Source of the DNA: Streptomyces lasiicapitis
GTDB lineage: Bacteria; Actinomycetota; Actinomycetes; Streptomycetales; Streptomycetaceae
Direction: 5' to 3'
Length of the DNA: 64,000 bases
Assembly: GCF_014646335.1 (NCBI RefSeq)
Contig: NZ_BMNG01000012.1
Location: 142,747 to 206,746 of the forward strand
The notes below the pieces were generated by a model. That model was not told the DNA's origin, made no database searches, and was given only the letters and a program-made list of their open reading frames with translations. How positions within the stretch are numbered: position 1 is the first letter of the stretch; the number at the start of each line of letters is the position of its first letter. The translations under genes and the position numbers were made by a program. Positions 55,109 to 62,579 of this stretch are shown here, one piece after another.

Positions 55109-55930
55109 CTAAGGATCGAGGTCGTCCGCCGCGCGCTCCGCGAAGACCCGCATCGCCTTGGCCGTCACGGGGCCCGGGGCGCCGGGCAGTTCACGGTCGT
55201 CGACGCGGTGCACGGCCTGCACGTCACGCAGCGTCGAGGTGAGGAAGACCTCGTCGGCGCGGTCGAGCACGTCCAGGGGCAGGTCGGTCTCGTGCGCGCC
55301 GGTCCATTCGACTGCCAGCGCGCGCGTGATGCCCGCCAGGCACCCGGAGGCGACCGGCGGCGTGTGGATCTCACCGTCGAGCACGACGAAGACGTTCGAT
55401 CCGGTGCCCTCGCAGAGCTGCCCCACCGTGTTGGCGAACAGCGCCTCCGTAGCGCCCTGTTCCGTGGCGCGAGCAAGAGCGACGACGTTTTCGGCGTACG
55501 AGGTGGTCTTCAGGCCGGTAAGGGCGCCACGCTCGTTGCGGGTCCAGGGGACGGTGATCACGGCGGTGGAGTCGGGGCGCCGCTTGGTCTCGCCGAGGGC
55601 GACGACGAGCGTGGGGCCCTGGTCGCCGCGGTCGGAGCCGAGCGGCGAGAGGCCCCCGGTGTACGTGATGCGCAGCCGCCCGAGCTCCATCGGGTTGGCG
55701 TCGAGGACGGCGGCGCAGGCGCGGCGCACCTCGGCCTGATCCGGCTCGGGCAGCCCGAGACCGCGGGCCGAACGGGCAAGGCGGTCCAGGTGGCGGGTCA
55801 ACGCGAACGGCCGTCCAGCCGTCGCCTTCACGGTCTCGAAGACGCCGTCGCCGACGGTCAGTCCGTGGTCGAGCACGGAGACGCGGGCGGAATCGAGGTC
55901 ATGCAGGCCGCCGTTGAGCCATATCTTCAC
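55109..55930 (-). CDS. pabC: aminodeoxychorismate lyase (class IV aminotransferase)
   Basis: PLP enzyme that releases PABA from aminodeoxychorismate. It has 273 residues: SVLDHGLTVGDGVFE, RLARSARGLGLP, the PLP Lys in LKTTSYAENV, and GTGSNVFVVLDGEI. Branched-chain aminotransferases share the fold, but coupling to pabB by a 4-nt overlap decides the call. GGAGG lies 10 nt before the GTG start. Confidence 0.92.
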   Translation of the reverse strand: MKIWLNGGLHDLDSARVSVLDHGLTVGDGVFETVKATAGRPFALTRHLDRLARSARGLGLPEPDQAEVRRACAAVLDANPMELGRLRITYTGGLSPLGSDRGDQGPTLVVALGETKRRPDSTAVITVPWTRNERGALTGLKTTSYAENVVALARATEQGATEALFANTVGQLCEGTGSNVFVVLDGEIHTPPVASGCLAGITRALAVEWTGAHETDLPLDVLDRADEVFLTSTLRDVQAVHRVDDRELPGAPGPVTAKAMRVFAERAADDLDP

Positions 55931-56979
55931 GAGGGGGGTCCTCCGTTTGGTGCGTACGTTCCCGAGGCTACCGCCAGCAGCCGCTCGGCCTTCAGCTCCG
56001 TCTCGCGCCACTCGCCCTCGGGGGCCGAGCCCCAGGTGATGCCCGCCCCCGTACCGAACCGCAGCACGGCGTCGCCGGTGTCGCTCCGGTCGATCCAGAA
56101 CGTGCGGATCCCGACGGCCAGCTCGCCGGTGCCCCGGTCCGCGTCGACCCAGCCGATGCCGCCGCAGTAGGGGCCGCGGGGCGCCGTCTCCAGGGCGTCG
56201 ATGATGCGCAGGGCGCTGGACTTCGGGGCGCCGGTGACGGAGCCGGGCGGGAAGGTGGCGTCGAGCAGGCCGGGCCAGCCCGCGTCGGCGCGCAGTTCGC
56301 CGCGGACGGTGGAGACGAGGTGGACGAGGCCCGGGTGCTTCTCGACGACGCACAGCTCCGGCACGGTCACCGTGCCGGTCGCGCAGACCCGCCCCAGGTC
56401 GTTGCGGACGAGGTCCACGATCATGACGTTCTCGGCGTAGTCCTTCTCCAGGAGGTCCGCCTCGGTGCGCCCGGTGCCCTTGATGGGCCCCGACTCGACG
56501 ACGCCTCCGGTGCGGCGCAGGAACAGCTCGGGCGAGGCGGTCGCGATCTCGACGCCGTGGTCGGGCAGGCGGATCGTTCCGGCGTACGGAGCGGGGTTCC
56601 CGCGCGCGAGGAGCGCCGTCAGGGCGTCCACGTCGGCGTCCGCGGCGACCTGCGCGGACAGCACTCGGCAGAGGTTCGCCTGGTACACGTCGCCCGCGGC
56701 GATGTGTTCGCGTATGCGGCGCACACCTTGCGTGTACGCGGCGCGGTCGAGCGACGACGTCCAGTCACCGGGCGCAGGGCCGCTCCAGGCCCCCGGCACC
56801 GGCGCGGGCACGGCTTCCTCACGCACGGTGCCGAAGCGGGCACACACCAGCCGGCCCTCGAAGTCCGCGGACACCGCCCAGAAGCCGGCGGTGTCCAGGG
56901 CGGAAGGGTCGCTGGTCACGTCCCGGAGATCGGTCGCGACGAGGCCGCCGAAGCGCGCCAGAGGAGACAGGTCGTGCAC
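55927..56979 (-). CDS. pabB: aminodeoxychorismate synthase component I
   Basis: Converts chorismate to aminodeoxychorismate for folate. It has 350 residues, shorter than E. coli PabB (about 450), mostly the chorismate-binding domain: PIKGTGRTEAD, YAENVMIVDLVRNDLGRV, and PGSVTGAPKSSALRIID. No pabA glutaminase gene is adjacent. The GTG start has no clear RBS, so the true start is uncertain. It overlaps pabC by 4 nt and is divergent from the tRNA cluster. Confidence 0.93.
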   Translation of the reverse strand: MHDLSPLARFGGLVATDLRDVTSDPSALDTAGFWAVSADFEGRLVCARFGTVREEAVPAPVPGAWSGPAPGDWTSSLDRAAYTQGVRRIREHIAAGDVYQANLCRVLSAQVAADADVDALTALLARGNPAPYAGTIRLPDHGVEIATASPELFLRRTGGVVESGPIKGTGRTEADLLEKDYAENVMIVDLVRNDLGRVCATGTVTVPELCVVEKHPGLVHLVSTVRGELRADAGWPGLLDATFPPGSVTGAPKSSALRIIDALETAPRGPYCGGIGWVDADRGTGELAVGIRTFWIDRSDTGDAVLRFGTGAGITWGSAPEGEWRETELKAERLLAVASGTYAPNGGPPS

Positions 56980-57134
56980 GGCTGTGAGTCTATGACCGGC
57001 GCTCCGAGCCTGCTCCGGGCCTCTGAAAGCAGGCGACAGCGCAGCACGCTGCGCAAACGCGTTTTTGTACTGGCCCAGGAATCCGCTAGAGTTCAACACG
57101 TCGCCGGGACGCGGAAGCGGGCCGGGAAAGACAA

Positions 57135-57207
57135 GCGGACGTAGCTCAGTTGGTAGAGCGCAACCTTGCCAAGGTTGAGGTCGCCAGTTCGAACCTGGTC
57201 GTCCGCT
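57135..57207 (+). tRNA. tRNA-Gly (GCC)
   Basis: 73 nt with discriminator T. Acceptor GCGGACG/CGTCCGC, anticodon loop CTTGCCAA with GCC, T loop TTCGAAC. No encoded CCA. First of a five-tRNA run. Confidence 0.97.
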
Positions 57208-57249
57208 CGCAGGAACCGCGGGGGATCTTCCCGAACCCCCGTAACTCCT

Positions 57250-57320
57250 GGTGGAGTGGCCGAGAGGCGAGGCAACGGCCTGCAAAGCCGTCTACACGGG
57301 TTCAAATCCCGTCTCCACCT
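57250..57320 (+). tRNA. tRNA-Cys (GCA)
   Basis: 71 nt with discriminator T; an encoded CCA follows at 57321-57323. Acceptor GGTGGAG/CTCCACC, anticodon GCA in CCTGCAAAG, T loop TTCAAAT. Confidence 0.97.
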
Positions 57321-57324
57321 CCAA

Positions 57325-57396
57325 GGACGATTAGCTCAGCGGGAGAGCGCTTCCCTGACACGGAAGAGGTCACTGGTTCAATCCCAGTATCGTCCA
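57325..57396 (+). tRNA. tRNA-Val (GAC), copy 1
   Basis: 72 nt. Acceptor GGACGAT/ATCGTCC, anticodon GAC in CCTGACACG. The body is identical to the next two copies; only acceptor pairs 2 and 3 differ, with compensating changes. Confidence 0.97.
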
Positions 57397-57438
57397 CTGG
57401 CATCTCTGATCAGAGTTTTTGATCATGCAGAGGTCCCC

Positions 57439-57510
57439 GCGCGATTAGCTCAGCGGGAGAGCGCTTCCCTGACACGGAAGAGGTCACTGGTTCAATCCCA
57501 GTATCGCGCA
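57439..57510 (+). tRNA. tRNA-Val (GAC), copy 2
   Basis: 72 nt. Acceptor GCGCGAT/ATCGCGC, anticodon GAC. A CTCTGATCAGAG palindrome and T run (57404-57420) lie between copies 1 and 2. Confidence 0.97.
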
Positions 57511-57551
57511 CGCAGCAGCCCCATCAGGGTGTTGCACTCGCAGGTTGACCT

Positions 57552-57623
57552 GCGCGATTAGCTCAGCGGGAGAGCGCTTCCCTGACACGGAAGAGGTCAC
57601 TGGTTCAATCCCAGTATCGCGCA
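57552..57623 (+). tRNA. tRNA-Val (GAC), copy 3
   Basis: Identical in sequence to copy 2, followed by CCA. Last gene of the cluster. Confidence 0.97.
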
Positions 57624-57631
57624 CCAGCTCC

Positions 57632-57669
57632 ACGAAGCCCCCGGCCGTTTCCACGGCCGGGGGCTTCGT
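57632..57669. terminator. perfect 17-bp hairpin ending the tRNA cluster
   Basis: ACGAAGCCCCCGGCCGT-TTCC-ACGGCCGGGGGCTTCGT, 8 nt after the last tRNA. No U-tract. Also close to the convergent zinc-finger gene's stop. Confidence 0.9.
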
Positions 57670-57694
57670 CGTGTCCGCGCGGGACGGTGTCCGC

Positions 57695-57991
57695 TCAGGA
57701 GGAGAAGAGCATGTGCCCGAAGCTCTTGTGCCGCTTGTGGCCGTGATGCCCGTGGTGACCGCCGTGGCCGCCGTGCGGGGCGCCCCAGGCGGGCGCGGGC
57801 GCCGCCGGGTAGGCCGGGGCCGCCGGTGGGGCCTGCGGGGCCTGGTGCCCGTTCCACTGGTTCTCCAGGCGGGTCAGCGCCTCGAGCTCGCCGTAGTCGA
57901 GGAATATCCCGCGGCAGCCGCTGCACTGCTCGATCTGGACGCCATTGCGGTTGTACGTGTGCATCTGTGCATGGCACTTGGGACAATGCAT
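57695..57991 (-). CDS. small TFIIB-type zinc-finger protein with His-rich tail
   Basis: It has 98 residues: CPKC near residue 3 and CSGC near 23 (MHCPKCHAQMHTYNR; IEQCSGCRGIFLDYGELEAL) form a zf-TFIIB ribbon. A Pro/Ala linker and a C-terminal GGHGGHHGHHGHKRHK tail follow, a probable metal-binding or buffering segment. Function unknown. Convergent with the tRNA cluster. Confidence 0.88.
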   Translation of the reverse strand: MHCPKCHAQMHTYNRNGVQIEQCSGCRGIFLDYGELEALTRLENQWNGHQAPQAPPAAPAYPAAPAPAWGAPHGGHGGHHGHHGHKRHKSFGHMLFSS

Positions 57992-58060
57992 GGTCGGCTC
58001 AACTCCTCGCCGGTCGTGACTGCTTGGCCGGATGTCTGCCCGGCTTCGGTGCAGTGCACC

Positions 58061-59005
58061 CTACTTCGTACCGGTCGGCGCCAAGTCCGGCGGGACGGCC
58101 GCCATCCTGCGGCAGGCGTCCACGAACGTCTCTTCGACCTCGTCAAGCGCCCGCTCCCCCGCCACCGCCTTGGTGATCGCGAGGGCCGCGGTCTGCACGG
58201 TCAGCGCGCGGGCGGGTACGTCGAGAACCGGCCACGGGTCCGCGCCGTCGGCGGGGACGGCCGGGCCGCCCGCCGCGCGGTAGGCGTTCAGGAAGCGCGT
58301 CCACTCCTCGGGCAGGAGCAGCCCGCAGGCGTACCAGGCCGCGGGGCGGGCCAGGTCCCAGGCCGGGTCGCCGGTGCCCAGGTCGTCGATGTCGATGAGC
58401 AGCCACCGGTCCGCGGGCGTGCGGACGAGCTGGCCCAGGTGCAGGTCGCCGTGGCACAGGTGCGGGGGGCCCGGATACGGGGCCTCGTCGCGGGCCCAGG
58501 CCGGCAGGACGCCCCACGCCCGCTCCACCGGGGACGCGGCGGGGTGCGGGGCCGTCGCCCGCAAGCGGGCCACGGCACGGGCGGCCTTCTCCGGGCCGCG
58601 CATCGGCGGCAGCGGAAGCGCGAGCCCGGCGTGCGGGGTGCGGTGCAGGCGGGCCAGGAGGGTGGCCACCTCCTCCCAGGGAGCCGCGTCCGGGTCGTCG
58701 CGGTCCACGGGGGCGCCGTACGGCCACAAGGTGACCAGGCGGTCGTGCAGGCGGGCCGGCTGTGCGGACAGCGGGGCGAGGAGGGTGTCGGCCAGGCCGG
58801 GGTGGGCGGCTGCCGCGAGGCGGGCGGTGAGCGCGGGCTCGGGGGTGCCGGGGGCGTGGGCCTTCGCCACGACGTCGGCGTGACGGACCACCATGGCGTC
58901 CGGACGGTCGGCGAGGACGCCGTGCGGGGCGTCGCAGGCACAGTCGGGGGTGCGGTGGGCCCTGAGCTTGGCCTGGGCGGTCAGAGCGGGCAGCAGGGCG
59001 GTCAC
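58061..59005 (-). CDS. aminoglycoside-phosphotransferase-family kinase
   Basis: It has 314 residues with the protein-kinase-like APH fold: catalytic HLCHGDLHLGQL and metal-binding LLIDIDDLGTGDPAWD. The substrate could be an antibiotic, a sugar or another metabolite; nothing nearby decides. The GTG start is acceptable. No resistance-island context; base use is like the neighbours. Confidence 0.92.
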   Translation of the reverse strand: MTALLPALTAQAKLRAHRTPDCACDAPHGVLADRPDAMVVRHADVVAKAHAPGTPEPALTARLAAAAHPGLADTLLAPLSAQPARLHDRLVTLWPYGAPVDRDDPDAAPWEEVATLLARLHRTPHAGLALPLPPMRGPEKAARAVARLRATAPHPAASPVERAWGVLPAWARDEAPYPGPPHLCHGDLHLGQLVRTPADRWLLIDIDDLGTGDPAWDLARPAAWYACGLLLPEEWTRFLNAYRAAGGPAVPADGADPWPVLDVPARALTVQTAALAITKAVAGERALDEVEETFVDACRRMAAVPPDLAPTGTK

Positions 59006-59082
59006 GGATCCCCCGGGATGTGGCTGTGGTTCTCGCGTGAGCGTACGGGACGGTCCGGTGCCCCATCCCTGCCGTTCGCCGC

Positions 59083-59125
59083 AAAAAGAAACAGCCCGCG
59101 CAGCTCCCCAGCTGCGCGGGCTGTT
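59083..59125 (-). terminator. 16-bp hairpin with T-rich tail
   Basis: AACAGCCCGCGCAGCT-CCCC-AGCTGCGCGGGCTGTT, followed on the minus strand by TTCTTTTTGC. Terminates the small gene at 59211. A more classical terminator than most here. Confidence 0.85.
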
Positions 59126-59210
59126 GTGCCGTCCGCCGCACCCCCGTCCCCACGGGGTTTCATGGCCGGATGTCCCCGCCCGGACCGCTCTTCCGGGCCT
59201 GGGGCGCCGC

Positions 59211-59414
59211 TCAGCGCCCCAGCATCACGCCCACGGACGACGCTTGTGTGACCACTGCCTCCCAGCCGCCGAAGGCGACCGTGAGCAGGGCTGCCAGGGG
59301 GAGGACCATGAGCGTGGCCACCAGGGGGTGGCGCGTTCCGGACGGCCGGACGCCCAGGGTGGAGAGCTTGCGTCCCTGTGTGCGGATCATCGTCCGCGGC
59401 GCGGTGTCCGCCAT
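59211..59414 (-). CDS. small membrane protein, unknown
   Basis: It has 67 residues with a single helix (about 31-50, LVATLMVLPLAALLTVAFGG). GGAAGGGAGAGAACC gives a strong RBS for the ATG, the best reason to call it real. The stop lies in a GGGGCGC/GCGCCCC hairpin (59206-59226 area). Function unknown. Confidence 0.7.
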   Translation of the reverse strand: MADTAPRTMIRTQGRKLSTLGVRPSGTRHPLVATLMVLPLAALLTVAFGGWEAVVTQASSVGVMLGR

Positions 59415-59682
59415 GGTTCTCTCCCTTCCTGACTCTGTTGTTTCTTCAGTTGGTTCTGGTGTTGGTCCTGCTGGTGATGCTTGGCAGCGGCGGGTGTCTG
59501 ACCTCGGGGGACGAGTGCTGCACCCGCCGCTTGACCTCAAATCTAGGTCCGCCCGGCGCTTCGGGCGTCATGCCCTCGTACCGATTGGCTGGCCTCCCGG
59601 AGGATGACCGGTCGTCACACAAGTACTCCCGTGGGTGGAGACGAGGACCTAGGTCTCAGGGTCTTCCCGGAGGGGATGTCCG

Positions 59683-59720
59683 GACCGATCAGGCCGTTGC
59701 CGACCGATCGGACCGTTCCG
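59683..59720. repeat. 19-nt tandem duplication across a stop
   Basis: GACCGATC-starting units at 59683-59701 and 59702-59720, 15 of 19 identical. On the minus strand the stop TGA of one unit is CGA in the other (in the coding unit). Confidence 0.75.
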
Positions 59721-59943
59721 AGCTGTCCTCCCTGGGGACGGGCTGCTCCACGAGGGCCAGGACCCTGGTCGCCATGAAGCGCGCCGTGCGGACCACGGAG
59801 CCGCTGCGGGTGACTTCGCTCACTTCCACCACTCCCCTGCGGACGGCCGTCTCCACGCGGCGGCCTGCCCGGCTCGCCACCACTTCGTACGTACGCGTCG
59901 TGTCACCTGCGTCCACGACTATCTCCACGCGGTCACCCTTCAC
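59689..59943 (-). CDS. small protein of unknown function
   Basis: It has 84 residues with a beta-rich N-terminal part (MKGDRVEIVVDAGDTTRTYE) and a short polar tail. GAAGGGGGATTGATCGC precedes the GTG start. It is divergent from the Ser/Thr kinase gene. The last codons lie in a 19-nt duplication in which the TGA replaces a CGA Arg/Ser-frame triplet. No family recognised. Confidence 0.7.
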   Translation of the reverse strand: MKGDRVEIVVDAGDTTRTYEVVASRAGRRVETAVRRGVVEVSEVTRSGSVVRTARFMATRVLALVEQPVPREDSSERSDRSATA

Positions 59944-60145
59944 GCGATCAATCCCCCTTCAGCGACGGGTGGTTGAGGGGTCGGGCGGCGGGAAATGCCC
60001 CGTGTCCCGCGGCGCCTGACCACTTTTCAAGTTTCCCACCCGGCACTGACAATCGATCGGCCCGCGAGGGCGCGGCCTCTGCACGTGCCCCGCCGCGGAA
60101 ACGTAAGCTGTGGCTCGTCAGACGGACCGGGCAGCGGGGATGAAC

Positions 60146-61609
60146 ATGGCGATGATGCGCCTGAGGCGCGAGGACCCGCGTGTCGTCGGATCGTTCAGGC
60201 TGCACAGGCGGCTGGGCGCCGGCGGGATGGGCGTGGTCTATCTGGGCTCCGACCGCCGCGGTCAGCGCGTCGCCCTGAAGGTGATCCGGCCGGATCTGGC
60301 GGAGGATCAGGAGTTCCGTTCGCGCTTCGCCCGCGAGGTGTCGGCCGCCCGGCGCATCCGCGGCGGCTGCACGGCCCGCCTGGTCGCGGCCGATCTGGAG
60401 GCCGACCGCCCCTGGTTCGCCACGCAGTACGTGCCGGGGCCCTCCCTTCACGACAAGGTGGCCGCCGAAGGCCCGCTGTCCGCGGCCGAGGTGGCCGTCG
60501 TCGGCGCCGCGCTGTCCGAAGGGCTCGTCGCGGTGCACGAGGCCGGGGTCGTACACCGGGACCTCAAGCCGTCGAACATCCTGCTGTCCCCCAAGGGCCC
60601 CCGGATCATCGACTTCGGCATCGCCTGGGCGACGGGGGCCTCGACCCTGACCCACGTCGGCACGGCCGTCGGCTCGCCGGGCTTCCTCGCCCCCGAGCAG
60701 GTGCGCGGCGCCGCCGTCACGCCCGCCACCGACGTGTTCGCGCTCGGCGCCACGCTCGCCTACGCGTCCATGGCCGACTCGCCCTTCGGGCACGGCAGTT
60801 CGGAAGTGATGCTGTACCGCGTGGTGCACGAGGAGGCCCAGCTCCAGGGTGTGCCGGACGCGCTCGCCCCGCTGCTGCGGGCCTGTCTCGCCAAGGCCCC
60901 GGAGGAACGTCCCAGCACGCTCCAACTGTCGCTCCGGCTCAAGGAGATCGCGGCCCGCGAGGCCCAGGGCCTCAGCGACGTACGGCCGCCCGCGCCGCGC
61001 CAGGACCAGGACCGGCCGACGGGCCGTCTCGCCGACACGTACGAAGTGCCCGACACGTACGCGGACGAGCGCACGCAGCGCCGCACCGCGCCCGGCACCC
61101 CGCTGCCGCGCACCGACGGCTCATCGCGTCCCGGGGCCCCGCGCACCGGCGGCTCCCGGACCGACGGCCCACGCACCGGCGGCCCGCGTACCGGTGACTC
61201 CCGCACGGGCGGCTCACGAAACGGCGACCCGCGTACGGGCGGCTCACGGACCGGTGGGTCCCGCACCGGCGGGTCGCAGTCCGGCTCGCGGCCCGCGGCG
61301 CCGCGCGACACGGGGCGTACGGGCGGCAGGCCCGCGCCCCGCAGCGGTGCGGGGCGGCAGGGCCCGCGCACCACGGGCACGCGGCTGCGGCCCGCCAATC
61401 CGCGGCTGCTGCGGCAGCGGCTTTTCGTCTTCGTCGTGGTGACGCTGCTGGTCGCGCTGGGGATCGCCGCCGCGCAGGGCTGCCAGGGGCCCGCGCGGGG
61501 GCTCGGTGGCGTGCGTGACGGGCACGGTGCGGTGCGGGTCGTGGACGGGCCCGTAGGGGTCGGGCCGGAGCAGGCCGTGGGGCCGGAGGCCGGGGCTTCG
61601 CGGTTCTGA
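60146..61609 (+). CDS. Ser/Thr protein kinase, PknB-type, with repeat linker and C-terminal helix
   Basis: It has 487 residues: Gly loop GAGGMG (25-30), catalytic Lys at 45, HRDLKPSN (137-144), DFG (156-158), then a low-complexity linker (about 275-425) of RTGGSRT/RTGGPRT units, a helix (about 426-443) and a short outside tail. No PASTA repeats. Three nearby ATG codons (60140, 60146, 60152) are possible; 60146 has GGGGATGAAC before it. A GGAAAC-13 nt-CGTC pair at 60097-60119 looks like a weak ECF-type promoter, spacing too short. Targets unknown. Confidence 0.92.
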   Translation: MAMMRLRREDPRVVGSFRLHRRLGAGGMGVVYLGSDRRGQRVALKVIRPDLAEDQEFRSRFAREVSAARRIRGGCTARLVAADLEADRPWFATQYVPGPSLHDKVAAEGPLSAAEVAVVGAALSEGLVAVHEAGVVHRDLKPSNILLSPKGPRIIDFGIAWATGASTLTHVGTAVGSPGFLAPEQVRGAAVTPATDVFALGATLAYASMADSPFGHGSSEVMLYRVVHEEAQLQGVPDALAPLLRACLAKAPEERPSTLQLSLRLKEIAAREAQGLSDVRPPAPRQDQDRPTGRLADTYEVPDTYADERTQRRTAPGTPLPRTDGSSRPGAPRTGGSRTDGPRTGGPRTGDSRTGGSRNGDPRTGGSRTGGSRTGGSQSGSRPAAPRDTGRTGGRPAPRSGAGRQGPRTTGTRLRPANPRLLRQRLFVFVVVTLLVALGIAAAQGCQGPARGLGGVRDGHGAVRVVDGPVGVGPEQAVGPEAGASRF

Positions 61610-61615
61610 GCCGGG

Positions 61616-61690
61616 CGGCTCAGGGCTGGGAGCGGTCGTACGGCTCAGGGGCCGGGAACACCGTACGACTCAGGCCTGAGGGCGGCCCGT
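61616..61690. repeat. three 25-nt units spanning the trmH-like stop
   Basis: Units at 61616, 61641 and 61666. Each keeps CTCAGG at the same place, so each has a TGA on the minus strand; only the last is the real stop. 61635-61669 also folds as a GTCGTACGG/CCGTACGAC hairpin with a 17-nt loop, a terminator candidate between the convergent genes. Confidence 0.85.
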
Positions 61691-62488
61691 CGCCACCGCG
61701 TAGAACGCGACCGCCGCCGCGGCGCCCACGTTGAGCGAGTCGACGCCGTGCGCCATCGGGATGCGGACCCATTCGTCGGCCGCTACCAGGGCCTGCGTGG
61801 ACAGCCCGTCACCCTCGGCGCCCAGCATCAGCGCGACGCGGTCCATCCGGTGCGGCGCGGCCTCGTCGAGGGTCTTCGCCTTCTCGTCGGGGGTCAGCGC
61901 AAGCAGGTTGAAGCCCGCCTCGCGGACGCCTTCCAGGCCCTTCGGCCAGGAGTCCAGGCGGGCGTAGGGAACGGAGAAGACCGCTCCCATGGAGACCTTC
62001 ACCGAGCGGCGGTAGAGCGGGTCCGCGCAGTCCGGAGAGAGCAGCACGGCGTCCATGCCGAGGGCGGCGGCCGAGCGGAAGATCGCGCCGATGTTCGTGT
62101 GGTCGTTGACCGCCTCCATCACCACGACGCGGCGGTGCGTACGGAGGATGTCCTCGGCGGTGGGCAGCGGCTTGCGCTGCATCGACGCGAGGGCGCCGCG
62201 GTGCACGTGGTAGCCGGTGACCCGCTCGGCGAGCTCGGGGCTGACGGCGTAGACGGGCGCCGGGACCTCGTCGATGACGTCGCGCATGACGTCGACCCAC
62301 TTCGCGGAGAGCAGCATCGAGCGCATCTCGTAGCCCGCGAGCTTGGCGCGCCGGATCACCTTCTCGCCCTCGGCGATGAACAGGCCCTCCGCGGGCTCGC
62401 GCTTGCGGCGCAGCTCGACGTCGGTCAGGCCCGTGTAGTCACGCAGGCGCGGGTCGTCGGGATCTTCGATGGTGAGGAGATCGGCCAC
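61670..62488 (-). CDS. SpoU/TrmH-family RNA 2'-O-methyltransferase
   Basis: SAM-dependent ribose methylation of tRNA or rRNA in the knotted SPOUT fold. It has 272 residues: substrate-binding N-terminal domain, motif 1 AVNDHTNIGAIFRSAAAL, motif 2 VALMLGAEGDGLS, motif 3 IPMAHGVDSLNVGAAAAV. The RNA target cannot be told. The GTG start is right before MADLLTIEDP. Convergent with the kinase gene, in the repeat array. Confidence 0.95.
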   Translation of the reverse strand: MADLLTIEDPDDPRLRDYTGLTDVELRRKREPAEGLFIAEGEKVIRRAKLAGYEMRSMLLSAKWVDVMRDVIDEVPAPVYAVSPELAERVTGYHVHRGALASMQRKPLPTAEDILRTHRRVVVMEAVNDHTNIGAIFRSAAALGMDAVLLSPDCADPLYRRSVKVSMGAVFSVPYARLDSWPKGLEGVREAGFNLLALTPDEKAKTLDEAAPHRMDRVALMLGAEGDGLSTQALVAADEWVRIPMAHGVDSLNVGAAAAVAFYAVATGRPQA

Positions 62489-62579
62489 AGGGTGATACTG
62501 CCTTGTCCGGAGAGTGGTGCCAACGGCTCGGGAGCAGTTCCGTTACCGGTGGTTACGTTGAGGGGCGTGGGGGCGGCGG

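Noticed and set aside
58061..59005. antibiotic resistance island
   Set aside because: Single APH-fold gene in housekeeping context with normal base use; the substrate is unknown.
60097..60119. ECF-sigma-type promoter ahead of the kinase
   Set aside because: GGAAAC and CGTC are present but only 13 nt apart, too short for the class; noted in the gene entry only.
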